Below are positions 9,537 through 18,734 of a stretch of 64,000 bases of DNA, one piece after another; positions within the stretch are counted from its first letter, which is position 1, and each line of letters begins with the position of its first letter. The translations under genes were made by a program, and so were the position numbers. This DNA is from Actinomadura spongiicola (GTDB taxonomy: Bacteria > Actinomycetota > Actinomycetes > Streptosporangiales > Streptosporangiaceae): assembly GCF_003432485.1 (NCBI RefSeq), contig NZ_QVNQ01000002.1, positions 434,001 through 498,000 on the forward strand, in the 5' to 3' direction. The notes under the pieces are model-generated. The model saw only the letters and a program-made list of their open reading frames with translations, ran no database searches and was not told where the DNA came from.

Positions 9537-11445
9537 GGAACCGGCCGTTCCGGGCAACCCACCCGGCGCCGCCGCCGTCCCCGCCCGCGAGGCGGCGGCC
9601 CCCGTGGACGACCGGGACCACGCGCCGGCACCCGCCCCGGGACACCGACCGGGACACATGGCGGGACAGGAGCCGGGACACGCGCCGGGACGTGGGCCGG
9701 CGCGCGCACAGGTACGCCGGGCGGAACCCGCGCCGGGACGCGAGGCGTTCCCCGGTCGGGAAGCCGAATCCGGGAAACAGAACATGAACACCACAGGGCG
9801 GGGACCCTCCGGCTCCGCCGTGACACAGGGGGCGCAGATGACACATCCGGGGCCCGGGGTGATGCCCGGCCTTGAACCACCCAACCCCCCGGGGCCCGCG
9901 AGTCCCGCGGGCCGCCACGAGACGGTGCCGCCCACCGTGTCGTCGCCCGTGCCGTCCCCCGTGGAGTCCAAGGTGCCGTCCACGGGGATGGGCGCCACGG
10001 GGATGGGCGCCACCGGGATCGGCGGGGGCGCGGTGACCGGGAACACGTCCGGCGGGGAGGACGGTTCGGACGAAAGTATTCCGGAAGGAACGGTCCCGGA
10101 CGAAACCCTCGCACCGGGGATCGTCCCGCAGGGGCCCGGAACGGGGGAGATCGTGCCGGGCGCCCCGGTGGAGGGCGCCGCGTCCGCGGGATCGGCGGTT
10201 CTCGGCGGCGCGGTGCTGCAACCGCAGCTCGACGCCTTCCTGGCCGCCCACGAGGACGAGCTGATCGAGTTCCGCCGCGACCTGCACATGCATCCCGAGC
10301 TGGGCTACGCCGAGCACCGCACGACGCGCAAGCTCGCCGAGCGGCTGCGCGCCGCGGGCCTGAAGCCGGTGATCCTCCCGAAGGGCACCGGGCTGTTCTG
10401 CGACATCGGGCCCGAGGACGGCGGCACGGTCGCGCTGCGCGCCGACATCGACGCGCTCCCGCTCCAGGACGAGAAGGCGGACGCCCCGTACCGGTCCACG
10501 GTCCCGGGCGTCGCGCACGCGTGCGGCCACGACGTCCACACCGCGATGGTGCTGGGCGCGGGCCTGTTCCTCGCGCAGCAGGCGGAGGCGGGGCTGCTAC
10601 CCGGCCGGGTCCGGCTGCTGTTCCAGCCCGCCGAGGAGACCCCGGGCGGGGCGCTGGACGTGATGGCGGCCGGCGGCATCGTCGGCGTCGACCGGGCGTT
10701 CGCGCTGCACTGCGACCCGCGGATCGAGGTCGGGCAGCTCGGCCTGCGCACCGGTCCGATCACCGCCGCGTGCGACAAGGTGTACGTGAAGGTCACCGGG
10801 CCCGGCGGGCACACCGCCCGGCCGCATCTGACCGCCGACCTCGTCTACGCCCTCGCGAAGATCGTCACCGAGCTGCCGTCCGCGCTGTCGCGCCGCGTCG
10901 ACCCGCGCTCCAGCCTGTCGCTGGTGTGGGGACGGGTGTCGGCCGGGTCCGTCGCCAACGCCATCCCCGACGACGGGATCGCCGAGGGCACGGTCCGCTG
11001 CCTGGACGACGAGGCGTGGCACCGGGCGCCGGAGATGATGAAGGCGCTGTTGCAGTCGGTCGCCGCCGCGTACGACGTGGAGGCGTCGCTGGAGTACGTC
11101 CGGGGCGTCCCGCCGACCGTGAACGAGGCGACCAGCGTGCAGATGTTCCGGGACGCCGCCGCGCAGGTCATCGACGAGGACGGCGTGGTGCCCACCCCGC
11201 AGAGCCTCGGCGGCGAGGACTTCGGCTGGTACCTGGAGTCGATCCCCGGCGCGCTGGCCCGGCTCGGCGTCCGCACCCCCGGCTCGCCCGGCGAGTACGA
11301 CCTGCACCGGGGCGACTTCGACGTGGACGAGCGCTGCCTCGCCGTGGGCGTGCGGGTGCTGAGCGCGACGGCGCTGACCGCGCTGTGGGAGGGCGGCCGT
11401 CCCGGCGACGCGGAGACGACGATCGAGGGCGCGGCACTGGCCTAG
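9523..11445 (+). CDS. M20 family amidohydrolase with a long disordered N-terminal extension
   Basis: The C-terminal 410 residues form a complete M20 metallopeptidase/amidohydrolase of the HipO/IAA-amino-acid-hydrolase type: RRDLHMHPELGYAEHRT, the metal-binding ACGHDVHTAM (about residue 335), FQPAEETPGG with the catalytic glutamate, a GPGGHTARPH dimerisation-domain motif and GGEDF near the end. Such enzymes cleave N-acyl or N-aminoacyl amides. Unusually, about 225 residues rich in Pro, Gly and Ala precede the domain, with repeats such as GMGATG and PGH. ATG at 9523 has GGGGAGG six bases upstream and overlaps the GCS2 gene, so the extension is probably translated; internal ATGs at 9784 and 9838 are alternatives. 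No secretion signal is visible. Confidence 0.85.
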   Translation: MPAPEEPAVPGNPPGAAAVPAREAAAPVDDRDHAPAPAPGHRPGHMAGQEPGHAPGRGPARAQVRRAEPAPGREAFPGREAESGKQNMNTTGRGPSGSAVTQGAQMTHPGPGVMPGLEPPNPPGPASPAGRHETVPPTVSSPVPSPVESKVPSTGMGATGMGATGIGGGAVTGNTSGGEDGSDESIPEGTVPDETLAPGIVPQGPGTGEIVPGAPVEGAASAGSAVLGGAVLQPQLDAFLAAHEDELIEFRRDLHMHPELGYAEHRTTRKLAERLRAAGLKPVILPKGTGLFCDIGPEDGGTVALRADIDALPLQDEKADAPYRSTVPGVAHACGHDVHTAMVLGAGLFLAQQAEAGLLPGRVRLLFQPAEETPGGALDVMAAGGIVGVDRAFALHCDPRIEVGQLGLRTGPITAACDKVYVKVTGPGGHTARPHLTADLVYALAKIVTELPSALSRRVDPRSSLSLVWGRVSAGSVANAIPDDGIAEGTVRCLDDEAWHRAPEMMKALLQSVAAAYDVEASLEYVRGVPPTVNEATSVQMFRDAAAQVIDEDGVVPTPQSLGGEDFGWYLESIPGALARLGVRTPGSPGEYDLHRGDFDVDERCLAVGVRVLSATALTALWEGGRPGDAETTIEGAALA

Positions 11446-11507
11446 TCCCTGACCACGGCCCGTCCCCTTCCCGACGCGCGCCGCCCGAATGTCACGGTTC
11501 CGCCCAC

Positions 11508-11535
11508 CGGCCCCGGTGCCGGTGCGGCGGGGCCG
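11508..11535. terminator. Hairpin after the M20 gene
   Basis: Perfect 8-bp inverted repeat CGGCCCCG/CGGGGCCG with a 12-base loop, 62 bases past the M20 stop. There is no T-run, as is common in actinomycete hairpin terminators. The rest of 11446-11735 should contain the promoter of the nucleoside-transport operon; I see no clear -35/-10 pair. Confidence 0.4.
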
Positions 11536-11735
11536 TCGCATGTCCTGATCCTGCGCTGACCTGCGGTACCAACCGTTCTGTCCGGTCCATGGCGAGATGC
11601 CTACGCGTTGGTAACGGACCTGTTGCGAATCGATGCACGCGAGAAGTTTGCCCTTGTTCGAGGGGTAGCGTCCGCAGCGTTTTCGGTGACCTGACCGGGC
11701 CGCCACAGCGAAGGTGGGACGGAAGGAGCGCGACG

Positions 11736-12794
11736 TTGCGCCGTGGACTGAAGATTACGCTCGTCGCCGTGACGGGTGCGGCGCTGACGCTCAGCGCGTC
11801 CGCCTGCGGCGGTAAGAAGGCCGACAGCGATGACGGCGGCGGAGGCGACAAGAAGTCCCTCAAGATCGGTCTCGCCTTCGACATCGGTGGACGCGGCGAC
11901 CAGTCGTTCAACGACTCCGCCGCCGCCGGGCTCGACCGCGCCAAGAAGAATCTGAACGTCCAGACCGAGGAGATCTCCGCCAAGCCGGACGAGCCGGACG
12001 CCGACAAGGAGTCGCGGCTGCGGCTGATGGCGAACAAGGGCTACAACCCCGTCATCGGCGTCGGCTTCGCGTACACCACCGCGATCATCAAGGTCGCCAA
12101 GGACTTCCCGAACACCAAGTTCCTCGTCGTGGACGCCGACCAGTGCAAGGTCGAGGGCGCCAACGTCAGCGGCGCCTGCTTCTCCGAGGAGCAGGGCTCC
12201 TACCTGGTCGGCGCCGCCGCGGCGCTGAAGTCCAAGTCCGGCACGATCGGGTTCATCGGCGGCGTCAACGTGCCGCTGATCCAGAAGTTCTTCGCCGGGT
12301 ACCAGGCCGGGGCGAAGGCCGCCAAGCCCGGCATCAAGGTCCTGCCGCCGAAGTACCTGACGCAGCCGCCGAACTTCAACGGCTTCAAGGACACCGGACT
12401 CGGCAACGAGGCCGCCAAGGGCCAGCTCGACCAGGACGCGGACGTCATCTACCACGCCGCGGGCGGCGCCGGGATCGGCGTCATCAAGACGGTCGGCCAG
12501 GCCGGCAAGTGGGCGATCGGCGTCGACTCCGACCAGTACAACCAGCCCGCCGTCGCCGGGGTGAAGCAGCAGATCCTCACCTCGATGGTCAAGCACGTCG
12601 ACCTCGCCGTGTACGACTTCGTGGAGAGCGTCGCGAACAACACGTTCAAGGCCGGCACCAAGCAGTACGACCTGAAGAACGACGGCGTCGGCTACGCGCC
12701 GTCCGGGGGCAACGTCGACGACATCAAGGCCAGGCTGGAGGAGCTCAAGGCCAAGATCGTCAGCGGTGAGATCCAGGTCCCGACCAAGGTCTGA
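11736..12794 (+). CDS. BMP-family nucleoside-binding lipoprotein
   Basis: Substrate-binding lipoprotein of a nucleoside ABC importer, PnrA/Med (Bmp) family. The TTG at 11736 is preceded by GGAAGGAG seven bases upstream and starts a lipoprotein signal ending in the lipobox LSASAC (Cys24), after which lipid would be attached. The mature protein begins with a Gly/Asp/Lys linker and shows the family features IGLAFDIGGRGDQSFND, GVGFAYT, GFIGGVNVPLIQKF and IGVDSDQYNQP. Length 352 is normal. It is the first gene of an operon with an ATPase, two permeases, cytidine deaminase and pyrimidine phosphorylase, which points to purine/pyrimidine nucleosides as ligands. Confidence 0.95.
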   Translation: MRRGLKITLVAVTGAALTLSASACGGKKADSDDGGGGDKKSLKIGLAFDIGGRGDQSFNDSAAAGLDRAKKNLNVQTEEISAKPDEPDADKESRLRLMANKGYNPVIGVGFAYTTAIIKVAKDFPNTKFLVVDADQCKVEGANVSGACFSEEQGSYLVGAAAALKSKSGTIGFIGGVNVPLIQKFFAGYQAGAKAAKPGIKVLPPKYLTQPPNFNGFKDTGLGNEAAKGQLDQDADVIYHAAGGAGIGVIKTVGQAGKWAIGVDSDQYNQPAVAGVKQQILTSMVKHVDLAVYDFVESVANNTFKAGTKQYDLKNDGVGYAPSGGNVDDIKARLEELKAKIVSGEIQVPTKV

Positions 12795-12917
12795 TCCGGT
12801 TTCGTCCGGCTGGAGCCACGCGCGCCGGGCGTCGTCGACCCGATGACGTCCGGTGCCGCGGCACATCACGTCCGGACGGGACGTTTCGAGGCGGAGTTCG
12901 AGGCGGAGGGGGCGCTC

Positions 12918-14444
12918 GTGCCTGACCAGGTTCCGGCCGTGCGACTGACATCGATCACCAAGCGGTTTCCCGGCGTGGTCGCCAACCGCGACATCGATCT
13001 CACCATCGAGCGCGGCGAGGTGCACGCGCTGTGCGGCGAGAACGGCGCCGGCAAGTCCACGCTGATGAAGATCCTCTACGGGATGCAGCGGCCGGACGAG
13101 GGCACCATCGAGGTCGAGGGCGAAGCGGTGTCGTTCCGGACGCCCGCCGACGCCATCGACCGCGGCATCGGCATGGTCCACCAGCATTTCAAGCTGGCGG
13201 ACAACCTGACCGTCCTGGAGAACGTGATCCTCGGCGCCGAGCCCCGCCGGTTCGGCCGGATCGACTTCGCCTCCGCCCGCGCCAAGATCAGGGAGATGGC
13301 GCAGGCGTACGGGCTGCGCGTCGACCCCGACGTGCTGGTCGAGACGCTCGGCGTCGGCGAACGGCAGCGCGTGGAGATCCTCAAGGTGCTGTACCGGGGC
13401 GCCCGCGTGCTGATCCTGGACGAGCCGACCGCCGTGCTCGTCCCGCAGGAGGTCGACGAGCTGTTCGGCAACCTGCGGGAGCTGCGCGCCGAGGGCCTGA
13501 CCGTGCTGTTCATCTCCCACAAGCTCGACGAGGTGCTGACCGTCGCCGACACGATCTCGGTGATCCGGCGCGGCACCACCGTCGCGACGCGGCTCGACCC
13601 GCGCGAGACGACGTCCCGGCGGCTGGCGGAGCTGATGGTCGGATCGGAGCTGCCGACCCCGGAGCTGCGCGAGTCCACGGTCACCGAGGACGTCCAGCTC
13701 GACGTGTCCGGGTTGACGGTTTTCACCCCGGAGGGCCGTCCCGTCGTCGACGACGTGTCGTTGCGCATCCGTCGCGGCGAGATCGTCGGTCTGGCGGGCG
13801 TCGAGGGCAACGGTCAGAGCGAGCTGATCGAGACCATCATGGGGATCCGGCACGCGGACGCCGGGACGGTCCTCTTCGGCGGCGAGGACGTCACCCACTG
13901 GACGACGCGGCGGCGTCGCGAGGCGGGCATCGCCTACATCCCGGAGGACCGGCACCGGCACGGGCTCGTCCTGGAGGGGCCGCTCTGGGAGAACCGCATG
14001 CTGGGCCACCAGACGCGGCCGCCGAACGTCCGCGGCCCGTGGGTGGACCGGCGCGGCGCCCGCCGCGACACGACCCGGATCGTCCAGGCGTACGACGTGC
14101 GGACGCCGGGGATCGACGTGCCCGCCGCCGCGCTGTCGGGCGGCAACCAGCAGAAGCTCATCGTCGGGCGGGAGATGTCCGGGGAGCCGCGCCTGCTGAT
14201 CGCCGCGCATCCGACGCGCGGGATCGACGTCGGCGCCCAGGCCGCCATCTGGGACCACCTGCGGCAGGCCCGCGCGGACGGGCTGGCCGTGCTGCTGATC
14301 AGCGCCGACCTTGAGGAACTCATCGGTATGTCCGACACCCTGCACGTGATCCTGCGGGGACGGCTGGTCGCGGAGGTCGATCCGCGGACCGTCACCCCGG
14401 AGGAGCTCGGCTCCGCGATGACCGGCGCCGGAGCGCGCTCATGA
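12918..14444 (+). CDS. Nucleoside ABC transporter ATP-binding protein (double ABC domain)
   Basis: Fused tandem ATPase of the sugar/nucleoside class (BmpB/NupA/RbsA-like). Domain 1 has Walker A GENGAGKST near residue 40, a degenerate signature GVGERQRVEILK and Walker B ILDEPTA. Domain 2 has the usual degenerate first loop (GVEGNGQSE) but an intact signature SGGNQQKLIVGREM. This asymmetry is normal for the family, one site being catalytic. GTG at 12918 has GGAGGGGG five bases upstream; the frame is open to an ATG at 12843, giving 25 more residues without family likeness. The stop overlaps the permease start as ATGA. Confidence 0.94.
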   Translation: MPDQVPAVRLTSITKRFPGVVANRDIDLTIERGEVHALCGENGAGKSTLMKILYGMQRPDEGTIEVEGEAVSFRTPADAIDRGIGMVHQHFKLADNLTVLENVILGAEPRRFGRIDFASARAKIREMAQAYGLRVDPDVLVETLGVGERQRVEILKVLYRGARVLILDEPTAVLVPQEVDELFGNLRELRAEGLTVLFISHKLDEVLTVADTISVIRRGTTVATRLDPRETTSRRLAELMVGSELPTPELRESTVTEDVQLDVSGLTVFTPEGRPVVDDVSLRIRRGEIVGLAGVEGNGQSELIETIMGIRHADAGTVLFGGEDVTHWTTRRRREAGIAYIPEDRHRHGLVLEGPLWENRMLGHQTRPPNVRGPWVDRRGARRDTTRIVQAYDVRTPGIDVPAAALSGGNQQKLIVGREMSGEPRLLIAAHPTRGIDVGAQAAIWDHLRQARADGLAVLLISADLEELIGMSDTLHVILRGRLVAEVDPRTVTPEELGSAMTGAGARS

Positions 14445-15703
14445 GCGAACCGAACGGCGGGGGCGAAGGGCCGTCCCCCCGAAAGGACGCCGACCCGTCC
14501 GGCCCGTCCGATCGGTCCGATCCGTCCGGTCGGTCCGGTCCGGAGCCGGTTCCGGCGTGGCAGGCGATCCTGCGGGGGCTCGGCCCGCGGGGGCTGGGCC
14601 TGCGGATCGGCGCGCCGGTGCTGGCGCTGCTGATCTCCCTGGTCATCACGATGATCCTGTTGCGGGTCACCGGCGCCGACCCGTTCAGCTCGGTGCAGAG
14701 CATGGTCGACTACGGCACCACCGAGAACTCGATCGTCGACATCGTCAACCGCGCGACCCGCTACTACCTGTCGGCGGTCGCGGTCGCGATCGGGTTCCGG
14801 ATGGCGCTGCTGAACATCGGCGTGGACGGCCAGTACCGGCTCGCCGCGTTCCTCGCCGCCGCGCTCGGCGGGGCGCTCACCCTGCCGGCGCCGTTCGGGC
14901 AGATGCTGGTGATCGTCGCGGCGATGGTGGTCGGCGGGCTGTGGGCGGCGATCGCGGGCGTGCTGAAGGTGACCCGCGGGGTCAGCGAGGTGCTGTCCAC
15001 GATCATGCTGAACGCGATCGCGACGGGCCTGATCGCGTACCTGCTGAACGACCAGCGGCTCGCGGAGGTGCGGCCGGGCAGCAACAATGTCGCGACGCCG
15101 CGGATTCCTGACGAGGGACGCGTCGGCTCGCTGAACGGCTTCCTGTCCGCGATCGGGATCGACCTCCCCGGCGAGGTGTACGGGCTGCTGCCGCTCGCGA
15201 TCGTCGTCGGCATCGTGTTCTGGGTCGTGCTCAACCACACCAGGTTCGGGTTCGATCTCAAGGTGTCGGGGCTGTCGCCGTCGGCCGCGCGGGCCAGCGG
15301 CGTCGACGCCCGCCGCATGGTCGTCTACACGATGGTGGCGTCCGGGGTGGTGGCCGGGCTGATCGGCATGCCGGAGCTGCTCGGCGCGTCCTACGAGTAC
15401 TCGCTGAACTTCCCGGCGGGCCTCGGCTTCACCGGTATCACGGTCGCGCTGCTCGGCCGCAACCATCCGGTCGGGATCGCGCTCGCCGCCCTGCTGTTCG
15501 GGTTCCTCGACCAGACCTCCGACGTGCTCCAGGAGGTCGACGTGCCCAAGGAGATCGTCGGGGTGATGCAGGGCGTGGTGGTGCTGACCGTCGTCATCGT
15601 GTACGAGCTCGTCCGGCGCTGGGAGATCCGGCTCCAGCAGCGGGCCGTCGCCGCCGAGCTGGCCACCGGCCACGACCTGGCCCGCGAGGGGAGCACCTCA
15701 TGA
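14441..15703 (+). CDS. Nucleoside ABC transporter permease 1
   Basis: Branched-chain/nucleoside-type permease (BPD_transp_2 family; BmpC/NupP-like). A disordered Pro/Ser-rich N-terminus of about 35 residues precedes eight or more membrane segments. Family features include FRMALLNIGVDGQYRLAAF and LGFTGITVALLGRNHPVGIA. Starts in an ATGA overlap with the ATPase and ends in an ATGA overlap with the second permease, so the three are translated together. It forms the membrane channel with the second permease. Confidence 0.93.
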   Translation: MSEPNGGGEGPSPRKDADPSGPSDRSDPSGRSGPEPVPAWQAILRGLGPRGLGLRIGAPVLALLISLVITMILLRVTGADPFSSVQSMVDYGTTENSIVDIVNRATRYYLSAVAVAIGFRMALLNIGVDGQYRLAAFLAAALGGALTLPAPFGQMLVIVAAMVVGGLWAAIAGVLKVTRGVSEVLSTIMLNAIATGLIAYLLNDQRLAEVRPGSNNVATPRIPDEGRVGSLNGFLSAIGIDLPGEVYGLLPLAIVVGIVFWVVLNHTRFGFDLKVSGLSPSAARASGVDARRMVVYTMVASGVVAGLIGMPELLGASYEYSLNFPAGLGFTGITVALLGRNHPVGIALAALLFGFLDQTSDVLQEVDVPKEIVGVMQGVVVLTVVIVYELVRRWEIRLQQRAVAAELATGHDLAREGSTS

Positions 15704-17052
15704 GCACCGCGACCGGGACGGCGCCCGCGAAGAAGGCCCCGAACGGCGGGCGCCGGCTGCGCTGGCCCCACTACCTGCTGATCGCCTCCGGGCTGCTGGT
15801 GCTGCTGTCGCTCGTCCGGGTGATCGACGACGCGGACCCGGTGACGTCCAGCGGGACGGTCAGCGCCGCGCTCCGCCTCGCCGTGCCGATCTTCCTGGCG
15901 GGCCTCGGCGGGCTCTGGTCGGAGCGCTCCGGCGTGATCAACATCGGGCTTGAGGGCATGATGATCCTCGGGACCTGGACGGGCGCGTGGGCCGGCTACC
16001 AGTGGGGTCCCTGGATCGGCGTGCTGGCGGGCGTCATCGGCGGCGCGCTCGGCGGCCTCCTGCACGCCATCGCGACGGTGTCGTTCGGCGTCGACCACAT
16101 CGTGTCCGGTGTCGCGATCAACATCCTCGGGCTCGGGCTGACCCAGTTCCTCGCCGACCTGATCTTCGACCAGGGCGAGGCGAAGGCGCTCGGCGGCGGC
16201 CCGCGCCAGTCGCCGCCCGTCGACGCGATCTCGACGTTGACGCTGCCGGTGCTGTCCGGCGGCAAGATCGGCGGCTGGCAGAGCCCGGACTGGCTGGGCT
16301 CGCTCGAAGACCACCACTGGTTCCTGGTGTCCGACCTCGCGGGCATCCTGCGCGGTCTGACGAGCGACATGTCGCTGCTGACGTTCGTGGCGCTGCTCCT
16401 GGTGCCGCTCACCTTCCTGGTGCTGTGGCGGACGCCGTTCGGGCTGCGGGTCCGCTCCTGCGGCGAGGACCCGTACGCCGCCGAGTCCCTCGGCGTGCAG
16501 GTGTACCGCATGAAGTACGCCGCGGTGATCATCTCCGGCGCGTTCTCCGGCCTGGCGGGCGCGTTCCTCGTCACCATCAGTTCCGTCTACCAGGACGGTC
16601 AGACCAACGGGCGCGGCTTCATCGGCCTCGCCGCCATGATCTTCGGGAACTGGCGTCCGGGCGGCCTCACCGCGGGCTCGCTGCTGTTCGGGTACACCGA
16701 CGCGATGAACGTGCGCGGCGGCGGGCAGTCGGTGCACGCGCTGCTGCTGTTCGTCGCGATCCTGCTGGTCGGCGTCGCGGTCTGGCAGGCGGTGCGGGCG
16801 AACCGGCTGCGTCCGGACGCGGTCACCGACCTCGGTCGCCGCGAGGTCCGCAACGCGTCCCTCAGCTCCGTGCTGGCGCTGGTCGCGGCCGTCGCGCTGC
16901 TCGTCTGGTTCCTGATGAGCGACATCGTCCCGGGTGAGCTGGTCTCGTTCACGCCGCATCTGACGACGCTCCTCGTCCTCGCGCTGGCCAGCCAACGGCT
17001 CCGCATGCCCGCCGCGAACGGGGTCCGTTACCGGCGCGGTGAGGCACGATAA
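15700..17052 (+). CDS. Nucleoside ABC transporter permease 2
   Basis: Second permease subunit (NupQ/BmpD-like). The conserved block WSERSGVINIGLEGMMILG and the downstream GFIGLAAMIFGNWRPGG are typical of the nucleoside branch of the family. About ten membrane segments are visible; the last pair (roughly residues 385-430) forms a C-terminal extension. It overlaps permease 1 by ATGA, and its 3' end overlaps the GTG start option of the deaminase by 14 bases. Confidence 0.93.
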   Translation: MSTATGTAPAKKAPNGGRRLRWPHYLLIASGLLVLLSLVRVIDDADPVTSSGTVSAALRLAVPIFLAGLGGLWSERSGVINIGLEGMMILGTWTGAWAGYQWGPWIGVLAGVIGGALGGLLHAIATVSFGVDHIVSGVAINILGLGLTQFLADLIFDQGEAKALGGGPRQSPPVDAISTLTLPVLSGGKIGGWQSPDWLGSLEDHHWFLVSDLAGILRGLTSDMSLLTFVALLLVPLTFLVLWRTPFGLRVRSCGEDPYAAESLGVQVYRMKYAAVIISGAFSGLAGAFLVTISSVYQDGQTNGRGFIGLAAMIFGNWRPGGLTAGSLLFGYTDAMNVRGGGQSVHALLLFVAILLVGVAVWQAVRANRLRPDAVTDLGRREVRNASLSSVLALVAAVALLVWFLMSDIVPGELVSFTPHLTTLLVLALASQRLRMPAANGVRYRRGEAR

Positions 17053-17461
17053 GGAGATGGAGATCGACTGGCCTGCACTGCGCGACGCCGCGCGGGAGGC
17101 GCTGAGCCGCGCGTACTGTCCGTACTCGGGTTTCCCCGTCGGCGCCGCGGGTCTGGTGGACGACGGCCGGATCATCACCGGCTGCAACGTCGAGAACGCC
17201 GCGTACGGCAACACGCTGTGCGCGGAGTGCGGGCTCGTGTCGGCCCTGCACGGCCCCGGCAAGTCCGACGCCCCCCGGCTCGTCGCGGTCGTGGTCGTCG
17301 ACCGCAACGGTGACACTCTGATGCCGTGCGGGCGCTGCCGCCAGCTCCTCTGGGAGCACGGCGGCGCCACGATGCTGATCGAGACGACCACCGGCATCCT
17401 GCCCATGTCGGCCGTCCTGCCGGACGCGTTCGGCCCCGACGACCTCGTGAAAAGAGCCTGA
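17039..17461 (+). CDS. cdd: Cytidine deaminase
   Basis: Zinc-dependent hydrolase that converts cytidine/deoxycytidine to uridine/deoxyuridine. The zinc and catalytic motifs are CAE (in NTLCAECGLV) and PCGRC, the three-cysteine arrangement of small homotetrameric deaminases. The substrate motif GCNVENAAYGNTLCAE is complete. Start is ambiguous: GTG at 17039 overlaps the permease by 14 bases with no clear ribosome site, while ATG at 17057 is abutted directly by AAGGAG, too close for normal use. Translational coupling from the permease stop (17050-17052) may decide it. Product length is 140 or 134 residues. Confidence 0.94.
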   Translation: MRHDKEMEIDWPALRDAAREALSRAYCPYSGFPVGAAGLVDDGRIITGCNVENAAYGNTLCAECGLVSALHGPGKSDAPRLVAVVVVDRNGDTLMPCGRCRQLLWEHGGATMLIETTTGILPMSAVLPDAFGPDDLVKRA

Positions 17462-17465
17462 GATC

Positions 17466-18734
17466 GTGGACGCCATCGACGTCATCCGCGCCAAACGGGA
17501 CGGCGCGGCCCTCACCCCCGAGCAGATCGACTGGGCCGTCGACGCCTACACGCGCGGCGCGATCGCCGACGAGCAGATGGCGGCGCTGGCGATGGCGATC
17601 CTGCTGAACGGCATGACCCGTCCCGAGGTGGCCCGCTGGACGGACGCGATGATCCGCTCCGGGGAGCGCATGGACTGGGCGGAGCTGGACCGTCCGACCA
17701 CCGACAAGCACTCCACCGGCGGGGTCGGCGACAAGATCACCCTGCCGCTGTCGCCGCTGGTGGCGGCGTGCGGCGCCGCCGTTCCCCAGCTGTCGGGACG
17801 CGGCCTCGGCCACACCGGCGGCACGCTCGACAAACTGGAGTCCATTCCGGGCTGGCGGGCGTCCCTGACGAACGCCGAGATGCTGGACGTGCTGCGCGCC
17901 GCCGGGGCCGTGGTGTGCGCGGCGGGCAGCGGCCTCGCCCCCGCCGACCGCAAGCTCTACGCCCTCCGCGACGTGACCGGAACCGTCGAGTCGATCCCGC
18001 TGATCGCGTCCTCGATCATGTCGAAGAAGATCGCCGAGGGGACCGGCGCCCTCGTCCTGGACGTCAAGGTCGGCTCCGGCGCCTTCATGAAGACCGTGGC
18101 GAACGCCCGCGAACTGGCCGAGACCATGGTCGCGATCGGTACCGACCACGGCGTGCGCACGACCGCGCTGCTCACCGCGATGGACCGTCCGCTCGGCGAC
18201 GCCGTGGGCAACGCCGTCGAGGTCGCCGAGGCGGTGGAGGTGCTCGCCGGGGGAGGCCCGGCCGACGTGGTCGAGCTGACGCTGACCCTCGCGCGGGAGA
18301 TGCTGTCGGCCGCCGGTCTGGAGTCGAGGGATCCGGCCGACGCGCTGAAGGACGGGTCCGCCATGGACGTCTGGCGCCGCATGATCACCGCCCAGGGCGG
18401 CGATCCGGACGCGCCGCTCCCGTCCGCCCGCGAGACCCACACGGTCGTCGCCCCGTCGAGCGGCGTCCTGACCCGCCTGGACGCCTACGGCGTCGGGGTG
18501 GCCGCGTGGCGTCTCGGCGCGGGCCGGGCCCGCAAGGAGGACCCGGTCTCGGCCGCGGCGGGCATCATCTGCCACGCCAAACCGGGCGACACCGTCACCG
18601 AGGGCCGGCCGCTGCTGACCCTGCACACCGACGACGAGGCCCGCCTGCCCCGCGCCCTCGAATCCCTGGACGGCGCCTACGAGATCGCCGACGGCAAGCC
18701 GACCCTCCTCCCCTTGATCATCGACCGCGTCTAG
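17466..18734 (+). CDS. deoA: Thymidine/pyrimidine-nucleoside phosphorylase
   Basis: Phosphorolysis of thymidine, deoxyuridine or uridine to base and (deoxy)ribose 1-phosphate. The family signature SGRGLGHTGGTLDKLE is intact, as are the phosphate-binding DKHSTGGVGDK and the LDVKVGSGAF block; the C-terminal PYNP domain ends with the GDTVTEGRPLLTLH region. Length 422 is normal. GTG at 17466, four bases after cdd; the ribosome site is weak, consistent with coupling. The TAG stop lies inside a CTAG shared with the convergent siderophore-interacting protein gene. It completes the uptake-deamination-phosphorolysis operon. Confidence 0.95.
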   Translation: MDAIDVIRAKRDGAALTPEQIDWAVDAYTRGAIADEQMAALAMAILLNGMTRPEVARWTDAMIRSGERMDWAELDRPTTDKHSTGGVGDKITLPLSPLVAACGAAVPQLSGRGLGHTGGTLDKLESIPGWRASLTNAEMLDVLRAAGAVVCAAGSGLAPADRKLYALRDVTGTVESIPLIASSIMSKKIAEGTGALVLDVKVGSGAFMKTVANARELAETMVAIGTDHGVRTTALLTAMDRPLGDAVGNAVEVAEAVEVLAGGGPADVVELTLTLAREMLSAAGLESRDPADALKDGSAMDVWRRMITAQGGDPDAPLPSARETHTVVAPSSGVLTRLDAYGVGVAAWRLGAGRARKEDPVSAAAGIICHAKPGDTVTEGRPLLTLHTDDEARLPRALESLDGAYEIADGKPTLLPLIIDRV

